A stretch of 64,000 nt of DNA, taken from the NCBI GenBank assembly GCA_034435375.1, contig DAOTXR010000069.1, positions 1-64,000 of the forward strand, given 5' to 3'. The stretch's first letter is position 1, and every line of letters starts with the position of its first letter. Below the pieces are notes generated by a model. That model had not been told where the DNA came from and made no database searches. It saw nothing but the letters and a program-made list of their open reading frames with translations. Origin of the DNA: DAOTXR01 sp034435375 (GTDB lineage Bacteria; Chloroflexota; Anaerolineae; Aggregatilineales; UBA3940). Shown here one piece after another: positions 14,820 to 24,196 of the stretch. Position numbers and translations under genes: made by a program.

Positions 14820-16214
14820 CTATTCCAGCGGGATCGTCGCCTGATCGAGCACCTCACCTCCCAACGCGATGGCGGCTAGGTCAATCCGGTTAGCGTAAAT
14901 CTTCAACAGCACAAAATGCGTCTGGCGAGCAAATGCCGCACTTCCCGGCAACGTCTGCGTCTGGGCGTAAAGCGACCCTGATCCACCTCCTGACACGACA
15001 TAGGTAATGCCATTGAGCGTCAGCCGCTCGTAGTTGTGGTCGTGCCCTGAGAGCACCAATCGCACGTTCGAGGTCTCAAACAGCGGCGCCCACGCCTGTT
15101 GCACAGGCAGGCCGTCACGGGTGTGCCTGCCGCTGGTGTAAGGTGGCACATGAAAGGTCACGATGGTATGGGCGTAGCGCGGGTCGGTCAGCCGCCCAGT
15201 CAACCACGCTTCCTGCTCAGCGCGTCCTTCCTCTCCATAGAAGGTCTGCGTGTCGAGCATCACGAACTGCACATCCCGGTAGCCGAAGGCATACCATTGC
15301 CTCCGCTCGGCGCTGCCCGAAGGCTCAGGGCGTGGCTCGTCGAATGGCGGGAAAACCGTGTAGTAAAAGGGGACACCGTTCCACCATGCAGCTGCTTCTA
15401 CATCATGGTTACCCACCACGGGGTAGACTGGCATCTGCTTCAGCAATGGTGCGAATGGCAGGTACCATTTGAGCATGTAGGCCACATAAGGGCTGGCGTT
15501 CTCATCGATGTTGTACACTACATCACCGGTGTGGATCACGAAATCCAGGTCATAGGTGGCCATCTCACTGGCAAGCTCATACGTGATCTGCTCACCAAAC
15601 CCCGAATCGCCGACCACCCCGACATGCAGTGGTTCGCGGTCTGACATGGTACAGAAGCTGACGGGGTCCCAAAGCTGATCGCCATACATCACCTGGCGAT
15701 AGACGCCTGGCACAGGATCAGGTCCCAACCCAACTATGGCCTGATACGCCGTGCCTGGCGACAGCCCTGACAGAGCGATCTGATGCCGGGTTCTATTCTC
15801 TTCCAGGGCCACCCATTGCTGGGCAGCGAGATCATCGACAGGCCAGTAAAGCACGATCCCCTGGGCTGCAGATTCGAGTTCGAAGAACAGCACGGCTTCC
15901 GTCGCAGTGACGTGTTGCACAGTCAGCGGCAACGTATACCGAAGACTTGCCGGAGCGTCGGCCAGCACAATGGGGGTCGGAGTGGGTGTAGGCGCCAGTG
16001 TTGCGGTAGGCGTGGGCTGCGGGGTGGACATCGTGGTCGGCGAGGGTATAACAGTCGTGGGCACACTTGTCTGAGAGGGAGTCGCACGTCCAGCCGGCAG
16101 CGCAACCTGACAGGAAGAAAGCGCCAGCCACACAGCGACCATCAAGACGGCCCCCATCACCGTGGCCCGCTTACAGGCATCTGACCTCTGCAAGATGCGA
16201 TCTATGCTCTTCAT
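14820..16214 (-). CDS. Secreted lipoprotein purple-acid-phosphatase-type metallophosphoesterase
   Basis: 464 residues from ATG 16214 (GGGGGCG upstream); a TTG/GTG-type extension to 16256 is possible. A signal peptide ends in the lipobox LALSSC, so the protein is lipid-anchored outside the membrane. A Pro/Thr linker follows (about 40-85), then a fibronectin-III-like domain and a calcineurin-like phosphoesterase domain with all metal motifs: GDSGFG, HTGDVVYN, GNHDVE, HVPPY and GHDHNYER. This is the layout of purple acid phosphatases, which hydrolyse phosphomonoesters at acid pH. The likely role is phosphate scavenging. Confidence 0.9.
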   Translation of the reverse strand: MKSIDRILQRSDACKRATVMGAVLMVAVWLALSSCQVALPAGRATPSQTSVPTTVIPSPTTMSTPQPTPTATLAPTPTPTPIVLADAPASLRYTLPLTVQHVTATEAVLFFELESAAQGIVLYWPVDDLAAQQWVALEENRTRHQIALSGLSPGTAYQAIVGLGPDPVPGVYRQVMYGDQLWDPVSFCTMSDREPLHVGVVGDSGFGEQITYELASEMATYDLDFVIHTGDVVYNIDENASPYVAYMLKWYLPFAPLLKQMPVYPVVGNHDVEAAAWWNGVPFYYTVFPPFDEPRPEPSGSAERRQWYAFGYRDVQFVMLDTQTFYGEEGRAEQEAWLTGRLTDPRYAHTIVTFHVPPYTSGRHTRDGLPVQQAWAPLFETSNVRLVLSGHDHNYERLTLNGITYVVSGGGSGSLYAQTQTLPGSAAFARQTHFVLLKIYANRIDLAAIALGGEVLDQATIPLE

Positions 16215-16530
16215 CGCTCGCCCCCAATTTATTAGCCTCTCGCCAAGTATACACACACCCCGCGATCCTTGTGGCGCGCCTGCGATGACGTGCTGCGAGC
16301 GCCAGCATCTTCTCGACTGGGCGGGTCGAGTTTCCTGATTGCTGCAATTCGGCGTCGACGCATCACCCTTGGTGTCGCGAATCTAACATGGGCAAGTTCA
16401 AGTTGACTCTTCAATTCAGAGCATATAATCTCTAGTTCGGCAGAGAAGTTCAAAAACCCTCTTAGACAGCAGTCGCACGGTTTGGCCCACAACAGAAGCC
16501 TCTACAGGTTTCACGAAAAGGAGATCGCCC
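16215..16530. other. Divergent intergenic region, metallophosphatase / YdjC deacetylase
   Basis: 316 bases. Apart from the promoter at 16404-16430 nothing structured was found; small open frames here lack ribosome binding sites. Confidence 0.4.
16404..16430 (+). promoter_or_regulatory. Putative sigma-70 promoter of the YdjC-family gene
   Basis: TTGACT (16404-16409) and a perfect TATAAT (16425-16430) are 15 bases apart, slightly short of optimum, and lie 100 bases before the start codon. Confidence 0.45.
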
Positions 16531-17436
16531 ATGCAACCTAACCCCGTTCTCAAGAAGCTTGGCCTCTCAGAGACCGACCGCGCAGTGATCATCCACTGTG
16601 ACGATATTGGCATGTGCCACGCCAGCGTGGCCGCCTTCGACGACTTGTGGGATTTTGGTCTGGTGTCATCTGGCGCTGTGATGGTCCCTTGCCCGTGGTT
16701 TCTGGAGGCAGCAGCTCTCGCCCGACGCACTCCAGGCATCGATCTGGGCATCCACATCACGTTGACCAGCGAGTGGGAGACCTATCGCTGGGGGCCAATT
16801 TCGACCCGCGATCCGTCTTCGGGCCTGCTTGACGATCAGGGATGCTTTCCGCACCGGTCGGAGCACACACAGGCTGTAGCCACATCTGAGGCAGTACAGG
16901 CCGAGATCGCTGCCCAGATCGCGCGAGCGATCCAGGCTGGCATGGCGCCAACCCATGCCGACACCCATATGGGCACAGTGGCACATCCCAAGTTTATGCC
17001 CGCCTATATTATGACTGCCCTACAAAACCGCCTGCCAGCGATGGTCCCCAGGCTGGACGAGACGGGCTGGCTGGCGATGGGCCTCGACACGGCAACCGCA
17101 GCTCTGGCCGCACAAATGGTGCAGCAGCTTGAGGCGCAGGGCATGCCCATGATTGACCACATCGGCGGGCTAGAGCTTGACCGCGCCAAGACTCGCGAGG
17201 AGCGCATCGCTTACGCCAAAGAAGCCTTGAGCGCCCTTCAGCCGGGCGTGACACACTTCATCATTCACCCGTCGATTGACTCGCCTGAGCTACATGCCAT
17301 CACGCCAGATGCGCCCTGCCGAATCGCTGACTATCAGGCATTCCTCAGCGAGGAGCTGCGTGACTTCGTGGAGGGATCAGGGCTGCATGTGATCGGCTAC
17401 CAGGCCCTCCAAAACCTGATGCCGACCCCCAGCTGA
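16531..17436 (+). CDS. YdjC/ChbG-family carbohydrate deacetylase
   Basis: 301 residues, ATG preceded by AAGGAG. Family members remove acetyl groups from N-acetylated sugars (for example chito-oligosaccharides) with one metal ion. Seen: VIIHCDDIGMCHAS near the N-terminus with the DD metal/catalytic pair, GIDLGIHITLTSEW, PTHADTHMGT with the second metal-site histidines, and IIHPSIDSPEL. There is no signal peptide, so it is cytosolic. It is a single gene with its own promoter. The specific substrate is not evident. Confidence 0.9.
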   Translation: MQPNPVLKKLGLSETDRAVIIHCDDIGMCHASVAAFDDLWDFGLVSSGAVMVPCPWFLEAAALARRTPGIDLGIHITLTSEWETYRWGPISTRDPSSGLLDDQGCFPHRSEHTQAVATSEAVQAEIAAQIARAIQAGMAPTHADTHMGTVAHPKFMPAYIMTALQNRLPAMVPRLDETGWLAMGLDTATAALAAQMVQQLEAQGMPMIDHIGGLELDRAKTREERIAYAKEALSALQPGVTHFIIHPSIDSPELHAITPDAPCRIADYQAFLSEELRDFVEGSGLHVIGYQALQNLMPTPS

Positions 17437-17519
17437 TGGCCAATTCAGCGAGCCGCGAGAGGGGCAAGCATGACGAGGAGTGCTGAGCTATTTGCCCCTC
17501 TAACATCCACCCAGCGCGC

Positions 17520-18434
17520 TTAGCGCTCCGTGGAAGCGACCGGTGTGAGCCGTCCTTCGAGCAGGGCAGCGCGAAAGAACTCGATCACCTTATGGCGATA
17601 GGTCGCCGGTTCGCGCTTGTAGGCCTCGCGGTGCCCCACCCCATCAACACGCCAGAGGGTTTTGGGATCGCCGCACGCCCTAAAAAGAGCATCCTGATCG
17701 ACGATGGGCACGAAGGGATCGGCGCTGCCATGAACAAACAGCACCGGACGGGGCGCAATACGTGAGACGACTGGCAGCGGGCTGGCATCGGCCAGGCGTA
17801 TCCCCCCCAACCGAAGCTCAGTAAGGCGCATCACCAGCCACACGAGCAATCTGAGTCTTGCCCCCAGTCTCTCCTGGAAGAATCCCTCAATGGCATGTTC
17901 GATGTGCACAAAGCCGCCATCGCACACCACGCAGGCAACGCGCTGGTCTTGCGCAGCGACGCGCAACGCCACCGCCCCGCCCATTGAAAAGCCCATCAGC
18001 CCGATGCTCTGCACACCGCGCGATTGCAGGAAGTCGATGGCTCCTAGCAGGTCCTCAGCCTCGCGCACGCCCAGCGTCACTCGCTGCCCGTCGCTGATGC
18101 CGTGGCTGCGCCAGTCAAATTGCAACACATCGAACCCTGCGGCCAGGAAGGGCGGCACCATCGCCGTGTCACCGTCCATGCTGCCAAACAGTCCGGCGCA
18201 GAAGATGACCGTCGGTCTACGACCCCGCTCACCAACCAGCCACCCGCCGAGCTGTACGCCGTCGCGCGCCGTGAAAGTGACATGTTCAAAGGGTAGGTTG
18301 AAGGCTTGAGGCGTGCAGGGAGGATCGGGGGCGCGGCGTCGCACAAGCCTGCCGGCCAACAGCCAAGCGGTCAGCAGTATCAATGCGACAGCGGTTGCCA
18401 ACACACCCAGCAGGTACACAATCTCAGGCGGCAT
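17520..18434 (-). CDS. Membrane-anchored alpha/beta hydrolase
   Basis: 304 residues. An N-terminal hydrophobic segment (about 5-30, VYLLGVLATAVALILLTAWL) anchors the protein, followed by an alpha/beta hydrolase domain. The nucleophile serine lies in GFSMGGA, the acid in HGSADPFVP and the histidine in GVGHREAY. The oxyanion strand VIFCAGLFGS and DWRSHGISDG are typical of the Abhydrolase/serine aminopeptidase group (dienelactone-hydrolase- and peptidase-S9-like). Substrate unknown; an esterase or lipase-like activity on the membrane face is a guess. Divergent from the large surface protein. Confidence 0.85.
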   Translation of the reverse strand: MPPEIVYLLGVLATAVALILLTAWLLAGRLVRRRAPDPPCTPQAFNLPFEHVTFTARDGVQLGGWLVGERGRRPTVIFCAGLFGSMDGDTAMVPPFLAAGFDVLQFDWRSHGISDGQRVTLGVREAEDLLGAIDFLQSRGVQSIGLMGFSMGGAVALRVAAQDQRVACVVCDGGFVHIEHAIEGFFQERLGARLRLLVWLVMRLTELRLGGIRLADASPLPVVSRIAPRPVLFVHGSADPFVPIVDQDALFRACGDPKTLWRVDGVGHREAYKREPATYRHKVIEFFRAALLEGRLTPVASTER

Positions 18435-18559
18435 ACGACAAACTCCAGTTGATCCAAGAGGGTAGACCTCTTAGGCAGCCTTCATCATAACCGCTCACTG
18501 GCAGCGGTGCCACCAGGCCATTGGGCAGAGAGCTACATTGGCTTGGTACTCCAGCCCTG

Positions 18560-18594
18560 TTGACACAGTGTCGATCACAAGAGTATGCTACAAT
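18560..18594 (+). promoter_or_regulatory. Promoter with overlapping palindrome upstream of the surface protein
   Basis: TTGACA (18560-18565) and TATGCT (18584-18589) are 18 bases apart; an overlapping extended -10, TGCTACAAT (18586-18594), is an alternative. The -35 box is embedded in the palindrome GACACAGTGTC (18562-18572). That palindrome, with its flank, is shared with 13532-13548, so a repressor bound there would block the promoter. Confidence 0.5.
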
Positions 18595-18660
18595 CAAGGG
18601 TGAGATGGGTCGGCGGATCAGGACATCTCTAAAACGGATAAAAAGGGTAGGTTTTGTGTG

Positions 18661-21600
18661 ATGGACAAAGATCGGCCAATCTCACTTCGATCACCCCGCC
18701 TCGCGCTGGCTGGCCTGGTTGTGCCCATGCTCCTCATCCTTGCCACCATATTGAGGCTGCCTAGCGCCGTGGCACAGATCAAAATGCTGACAGCCTGCCC
18801 CTTGACGTACGTGAGCGACACAATCGGCGCGCCCAACAACCAGAGCATCACTGTCCGATCGAACAACGGGGCCGGAGACGGGGTCGCATACGAGAACATT
18901 GACCTGAATTGGGCTCCAACCAACAAGAAGCTGCGCTCGTTCACCATCTCCACCTCGAGCGGAAGCAGCAATGCTGATGTGAATGCTCGCCCGCCAGTCA
19001 CTGTCACTTTGGGAGGCACAGTCCCCGCAGGCGACACAGCAACGTTGATTCTTGAATACGATGCCAACGCCAAAGACATCACTGGCCCCATAGATGTCGC
19101 CTTTCACACCTCGGATTATGGGGTGTGCGGATTCAGCTTCACACCCGGCGCCGCTGCGAACAACCCGCCGACCGCCAACAATGACAGCGCCAACACCAAC
19201 GAAGACACTCCCCTGAACGTGGGAGCGCCCGGCGTGCTGGGCAACGACACCGATCCTGAGGGCGATCCTCTCTCCGCCATCCTGGTGAGCAGCCCATCCA
19301 ACGGATCGCTCACGCTGAACAGCAATGGCTCTTTTACGTATACGCCCAATACCAACTTCAACGGGTCGGACAGCTTCACCTATACAGCCAACGATGGCAC
19401 ATCAGATTCCAATGTCGCCACAGTGACGATTGCCGTCAACCCCGTCAACGATCCCCCCTCTGCTGTCAATGACGCGGTTACGACCAACGAGGATACCGCC
19501 GTCCTGATCGATGTGCTGGCCAACGACAGTGACCCAGAGGGAGGGCTTGATCCTGCTTCGCTGATGGTGACGGTCCCACCCAGCCATGGCAGCACCACCA
19601 TGGGCAGCGGCCAGATCACCTACACGCCGGCAACCAATTACAATGGCAGCGACAGCTTCGTGTATCAGGTCTGCGATGCTACCGACTGCGCCTCAGCGAC
19701 CGTCTCGGTGACTGTCAACTCCGTGAACGATGCCCCCGTGGCGGCGAATGACTCGACCTCCACGCCAGTGAATACGCCTGTAAACATCGATGTGCTGCTG
19801 AACGACAGCGATGTAGATGGCACATTGGTCGCCAGCACACTCAAGGTGACCAGCGGTCCCAGTCATGGCACAGCCACAGTCGGCAGTGGAAAGATCGCCT
19901 ATACACCTAGCACAGGTTATTCCGGCAGCGACAGTTTGACCTATGAGGTGTGTGACAACGAGGGAGCCTGCGACTCCGCCACGGTATCGATTACAGTGAC
20001 AGGCGGCACGAACAGCCCGCCGATTGCCCACAATGATACAGGCTGGACCAACGAGGATGAGACCATCTGGGTCGATGTGTTGTTCAACGACGAAGACCCG
20101 GACGATCCCAGCACCCCTCCCTTAGATGACCGGTGGACCATAGAGGTTGTGACCCAACCCTCACACGGCGCAGCAACACCCGACGGTATGGATATCCGGT
20201 ACATACCTCAAGCCAACTACAATGGCTCTGACAGCTTTGTCTACAAGGTGCGCGATCCGGCAGGCGCCTGGAGCAACTTGGCCACGGTGACAATGACGAT
20301 CTACGCAGTGGATGACCCACCTGTGGCCAACAATGATTCGGCTAACACGCCAGTCAACACAGCAAAGATCATCGACGTGCTGGCCAACGACAGCGATGCC
20401 GAAAACAACCTGAACCGGGCATCTCTCGCGATAGCCAGCCCGCCGAGCCACGGCACAGCTACGGTCGGCAGCGAGAAGATCACCTACACACCCGAAACGG
20501 ACTATACCGGCAGCGATAGCTTCCATTATCAGGTGTGTGATACCACCGCACCCACGCCGCTATGCGCCACCGCCACAGTGACCGTCTCCGTTGGCAGCGT
20601 GAACAACCCGCCGGTGGCTAACAACGATGCTGTCAGCGTTCCCAAGAACACAACCGTGCGGATCGATGTGCTGGCCAATGACAGCGATCCAGACGGCAAT
20701 CTAGACGTTGGGACATTGGCGGTGACGGGTGGACCAAGCTTTGGCACGGCCTCAGCCGACACAGCCATCGGCAAGATCACCTACACGCCGCCGACCAACT
20801 ACACTGGCAGCGACAGCTTCACCTATCGGGTGTGTGATATGGCTGGCGCATGTGACGAGGCTGTGGTGGCGATCACAGTGGTGGCTTCGAGCACACCCCC
20901 ATCGTCTCCATCTCCAACGGCGACACCCGGTCCAGGCGGCTCCCAACCAGCCAACACTCCACCAGCAGCCCGTGACGACATGGTCATCACGTTGCAGGAC
21001 ACCCCTGTGGAGATCAACGTGCTGACCAACGACAGCGATCCGGATGGCAGTCTGAACCCAGCCTCGGTCACAGTTATGAGTGGGCCAGGCCACGGCGCCA
21101 CTGCTGTGGACGCAACTAACGGCCAGATCACCTACACACCAGCCCCTGGCTACGTCGGCAGCGACACTTTTACCTACCAAGTATGCGACAATGGCGGAGC
21201 GTGCAGCATCGGGCTAGTGACTGTCGCCATCAGCCCCAGCAGACGCCCGGCCACAACTCGCCCACCCGGGTCGACGCCAGGAAGCACAGCAGGCACTGGC
21301 CCCTCCGAGGAAACGGAGGTCGCCGAGGCCACTCAGCCCGCGCTAGAGGTTGTTAACATCGATGGGCTACTGCTGGTGGGTCAGATTGCAGATGTGGATC
21401 AGGCGGGATTGTATGACACCGTGCGGTTCTTCATCGCCGTGCGCAACATCGGTGAAAGCACTTTAGAGAATGTGTCGCTCAACAATCAACTGTCGTCAGA
21501 GGGGATGATCATCGGCGGCGCACTGTCGCGTGGGCTGATCGCCGTCGCGCCGAACAATGCTCAGTGGTTCATCGAGTCAATTGAACCGGGGCAGACAGTG

Positions 21601-22050
21601 ACTTTTACCCTTCTGGTGCGTGTGATTGATGGGCAGAACGGTCGGAATCTGACTAGCTGCGGTACAGCCAGCGCCAGTGGCGTTGAGCCAGCCATCACCT
21701 GTGATGTAGTGGCCATCCTCAGCCGGGCCCAGACCGTGCCAGCGGAACAGGCGCCTGTGGAGCTGATCACGGACCTGCTCAGTGGAGACGAAATTTCTGG
21801 GCAGGCTGCACCTCAGCAGCCTTCTCAGGCCGAGCCAGGTAGCCTACAGTGGCAGCGCGACATCGCCATGTGCCTGCGGGCGGGCAATAGCATCTTCGGC
21901 TGTGTTCCAGCGACACGGCTGCTGCTGATCCTGGGCGGTGTGGTCCTATCAGGCTGGTTCATTGGGCTGGTGGTATGGTATAGGCGACAGGAGAAGCGTG
22001 AACAGCCCACTGGCACAGAGCCAGTGGACCCTGACGAGACACCAAGCTGA
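18661..22050 (+). CDS. Large surface protein with seven cadherin/Ig-like repeats and C-terminal membrane anchor
   Basis: 1129 residues from ATG 18661, with AGG upstream. A signal peptide (about 15-40) is followed by a unique domain, then seven repeats of about 90 residues (about 165-860). Each has the pattern PPxAxND, NDSDxDG, PxHGTATVG, ITYTPxxxYxGSDSFTYxVCD. These Big_9/cadherin-like tandem domains occur in bacterial adhesins and bind calcium in some members. Two Pro/Ser/Thr linkers, a DUF11-like domain (about 900-1020), and one transmembrane helix (about 1083-1105) with a basic tail complete it. It is attached to the cell by its C-terminus. Many repeats carry a VCD cysteine, and a second cysteine about 6 residues on suggests disulfides. 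The role is probably adhesion or matrix contact. Confidence 0.88.
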   Translation: MDKDRPISLRSPRLALAGLVVPMLLILATILRLPSAVAQIKMLTACPLTYVSDTIGAPNNQSITVRSNNGAGDGVAYENIDLNWAPTNKKLRSFTISTSSGSSNADVNARPPVTVTLGGTVPAGDTATLILEYDANAKDITGPIDVAFHTSDYGVCGFSFTPGAAANNPPTANNDSANTNEDTPLNVGAPGVLGNDTDPEGDPLSAILVSSPSNGSLTLNSNGSFTYTPNTNFNGSDSFTYTANDGTSDSNVATVTIAVNPVNDPPSAVNDAVTTNEDTAVLIDVLANDSDPEGGLDPASLMVTVPPSHGSTTMGSGQITYTPATNYNGSDSFVYQVCDATDCASATVSVTVNSVNDAPVAANDSTSTPVNTPVNIDVLLNDSDVDGTLVASTLKVTSGPSHGTATVGSGKIAYTPSTGYSGSDSLTYEVCDNEGACDSATVSITVTGGTNSPPIAHNDTGWTNEDETIWVDVLFNDEDPDDPSTPPLDDRWTIEVVTQPSHGAATPDGMDIRYIPQANYNGSDSFVYKVRDPAGAWSNLATVTMTIYAVDDPPVANNDSANTPVNTAKIIDVLANDSDAENNLNRASLAIASPPSHGTATVGSEKITYTPETDYTGSDSFHYQVCDTTAPTPLCATATVTVSVGSVNNPPVANNDAVSVPKNTTVRIDVLANDSDPDGNLDVGTLAVTGGPSFGTASADTAIGKITYTPPTNYTGSDSFTYRVCDMAGACDEAVVAITVVASSTPPSSPSPTATPGPGGSQPANTPPAARDDMVITLQDTPVEINVLTNDSDPDGSLNPASVTVMSGPGHGATAVDATNGQITYTPAPGYVGSDTFTYQVCDNGGACSIGLVTVAISPSRRPATTRPPGSTPGSTAGTGPSEETEVAEATQPALEVVNIDGLLLVGQIADVDQAGLYDTVRFFIAVRNIGESTLENVSLNNQLSSEGMIIGGALSRGLIAVAPNNAQWFIESIEPGQTVTFTLLVRVIDGQNGRNLTSCGTASASGVEPAITCDVVAILSRAQTVPAEQAPVELITDLLSGDEISGQAAPQQPSQAEPGSLQWQRDIAMCLRAGNSIFGCVPATRLLLILGGVVLSGWFIGLVVWYRRQEKREQPTGTEPVDPDETPS

Positions 22051-22082
22051 GACAGATCGTCAGGCTCTTGAGCACACCTTCA

Positions 22083-22128
22083 GCAGGGCACACAGACGTT
22101 ACGACACCTCTGTGTGCCCTGCCTGTTT
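22083..22128 (+). terminator. Rho-independent terminator after the surface protein
   Basis: CAGGGCACACAGA (22084-22096) pairs exactly with TCTGTGTGCCCTG (22109-22121), plus one outer G-C pair, with a 12-base loop and TTTT at 22125-22128. It begins 33 bases after the stop. Confidence 0.75.
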
Positions 22129-22306
22129 TCACGGTTGAAATCTCGCCAGGTCCATGCTAACCTGGGAGATAAACTGGTGATGCCCGGCCACAGAGCATAG
22201 ATTGGCACATGAGAGGGGCCTAGAACTCGTTGAGAGGGTTTACACAAAATGCGACAGTACAGCGGGGTGAACCCTGCAGCGAAAAGGCTCACGAGGAGCA
22301 TTGACC

Positions 22307-23281
22307 TTGGCTGAACGGAGACTGCTCGAAGGTCTGGTTGTGAAGACCCAGAGCGGTTTTTTTACAGTAGCGACCAGCCAGGGATTGATTGTCTGCCGGG
22401 TCCGCAAGCGGTTGCTACAAGAGCGCTACGACACCGATCCGGTGGCGCTTGGGGATCGAGTCAGAGTCTCACTGGCCGAGGTATCGGGAAACGACAGAGG
22501 AGGACAGCGCGGGGTGATCGAGGAGGTCGCGCCACGCACGCACGCTTTCACCCGCCAGATGCCGCCCAAAGAGGGCCGCCGCGCCGAGCGTCTGCCTGAT
22601 CGGGAGAAGGTCATCATCGCCAATCCGGATCAGGTGGTGTTTGTCTTTGCCTGCGCCGAACCTGAACCGCATTTCAAGATGCTCGACCGCTTTCTTGTCA
22701 TCGCCGAGCGATCACAAATTCCAGCCATCGTTTGCGCCAACAAAGTGGATCTAGTCGGCCTCAGCGAGGCTCGCGACCTCTTTGATCTGTACGATGCCAT
22801 CGGCTACCGCGTCATCTACACCAGCGCGCTGACAGGCCGGGGGATCAAGGACTTGCGCCGGGCCTTGCAAGGCAAGATCACAGCCCTAACAGGCCCTTCA
22901 GGGGTCGGCAAGAGCAGCCTGCTGAACGCCCTCCAACCAGGGCTGGGACTGGCCGTGCAGGCTGTCAGCCAGGCCACCACTAAGGGACGGCACACCACCG
23001 TCTCATCGCAGATGTTCCCGCTGGATGGCGGCGGCTACGTGGCCGACACGCCTGGCATCCGGCAGGTCGGTCTGTTCAACATTGAGCCATCCGAGATCGA
23101 CGGGTACTTCCCAGAGATCCGACCCTTAATAGGCCATTGCCGCTTTAAAGACTGCCGCCACGAAGACGAGCCGGGCTGCGCGGTGCGGGGGGCTGTCGAA
23201 GCTGGCGATGTCTGGATCGAGCGCTATGAGAGCTACCTTCGCCTGCGCGAAGAAGCAGAGGAACTTTTCTACCGATGCTGA
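22307..23281 (+). CDS. rsgA: Ribosome small-subunit biogenesis GTPase RsgA
   Basis: 324 residues from TTG 22307; AGGAG at 22294-22298 is eight bases away, whereas the alternative TTG 22301 is too close to it. RsgA is a GTPase that helps late 30S assembly. An N-terminal OB fold (about 1-75) precedes a circularly permuted G domain with motif order NKVD (G4), GPSGVGKSSLLN (G1), then DTPG (G3). The C-terminal zinc finger is HCRFKDCRHEDEPGC. All key residues are present. It is followed 18 bases later by a methyltransferase gene. Confidence 0.96.
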   Translation: MAERRLLEGLVVKTQSGFFTVATSQGLIVCRVRKRLLQERYDTDPVALGDRVRVSLAEVSGNDRGGQRGVIEEVAPRTHAFTRQMPPKEGRRAERLPDREKVIIANPDQVVFVFACAEPEPHFKMLDRFLVIAERSQIPAIVCANKVDLVGLSEARDLFDLYDAIGYRVIYTSALTGRGIKDLRRALQGKITALTGPSGVGKSSLLNALQPGLGLAVQAVSQATTKGRHTTVSSQMFPLDGGGYVADTPGIRQVGLFNIEPSEIDGYFPEIRPLIGHCRFKDCRHEDEPGCAVRGAVEAGDVWIERYESYLRLREEAEELFYRC

Positions 23282-23299
23282 GTCTGGAGAGCCGAACAC

Positions 23300-24097
23300 T
23301 TGAACGCCAGGGCATCGCTCAAGGACATAGCCAGGAAGTTTATGCCTCGCTCGCTCTACCTGTGGCTGGCGAACCGTTATCGGAGCCTGCGCCGCCTGTT
23401 TGCCTATCCTGACACAGCTCACGTGGGTGTTACCAACTACGATGAGTACTGGGAGAACAAAGCTGCGTCAGGGATGGGACATCTTTCAGCATGGCGGCTG
23501 CGACGGGCTGAGGTCTTCGCGCGTGTCGTTGCACAAGGCGACCGGGTGATGGACATAGGGGCAGGGGACGGCGCGCTGCTCAAGTATCTGATCGACCGCA
23601 AAAACGTCGAAGGCTATGGCGTGGACATCTCGCCCAGAGCCGTCGATTTCTGCCGTCAACAGGGCCTGCGTGTCACTCTGGTGGACGCCAACACGCCGCC
23701 GCGCGAATACCTGGTGGGATTGTATGATTATGTCATCCTGTCTGAGATCATCGAGCATCTGCCTGAACCGGAGAAGCTACTCAACGACCTGCGCCCGCAC
23801 CTCAGAAAAGGACTGTTGGTATCGATCCCCAACACGGGCTTTATTGCTCACCGACTGCGGCTGCTGTTCGGCAGGTTCCCGCTCCAGTGGGTAGTCACTC
23901 CGGGCGAACACCTGCGCTTCTGGACGCGGGCCGACTTCCATTGGTGGGCACGACAGATGGGCTTCGAGATCGTGCAGGAGTTTCCCTATGAGGGTGCGCC
24001 TGGGCTCAAGGCTATCTGTCCAGGGCTATTCGCTGCCGGGATCGTGTTCGAATTGAGGGATTTGCATCAGACGACCTCCCCATCACATCAAACCTGA
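23300..24097 (+). CDS. Class I SAM-dependent methyltransferase
   Basis: 265 residues from TTG 23300 (GGAG ten bases upstream); an ATG at 23342 preceded by AGGAAG is equally possible. The SAM-binding motif I is VMDIGAGDGALL at about residue 80, with GVDISPRAV, a post-I acidic loop, and YVILSEIIEHLPEP (motif II of the UbiE/Methyltransf_11 type). The C-terminal part GEHLRFWTRADFHWWARQMGF is typical of lipid or glycan-associated methyltransferases. Substrate unknown. Probably cotranscribed with rsgA. Confidence 0.85.
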   Translation: MNARASLKDIARKFMPRSLYLWLANRYRSLRRLFAYPDTAHVGVTNYDEYWENKAASGMGHLSAWRLRRAEVFARVVAQGDRVMDIGAGDGALLKYLIDRKNVEGYGVDISPRAVDFCRQQGLRVTLVDANTPPREYLVGLYDYVILSEIIEHLPEPEKLLNDLRPHLRKGLLVSIPNTGFIAHRLRLLFGRFPLQWVVTPGEHLRFWTRADFHWWARQMGFEIVQEFPYEGAPGLKAICPGLFAAGIVFELRDLHQTTSPSHQT

Positions 24098-24196
24098 GAT
24101 ACAGATGGAACAGGCGCCTTTCCCTGAGAGCGCCCGAAAGTGCTCCTGTTTGAAGTTACCTCTGGCCGGTTGCCGAGACTTTAAGGAGACGATCCG

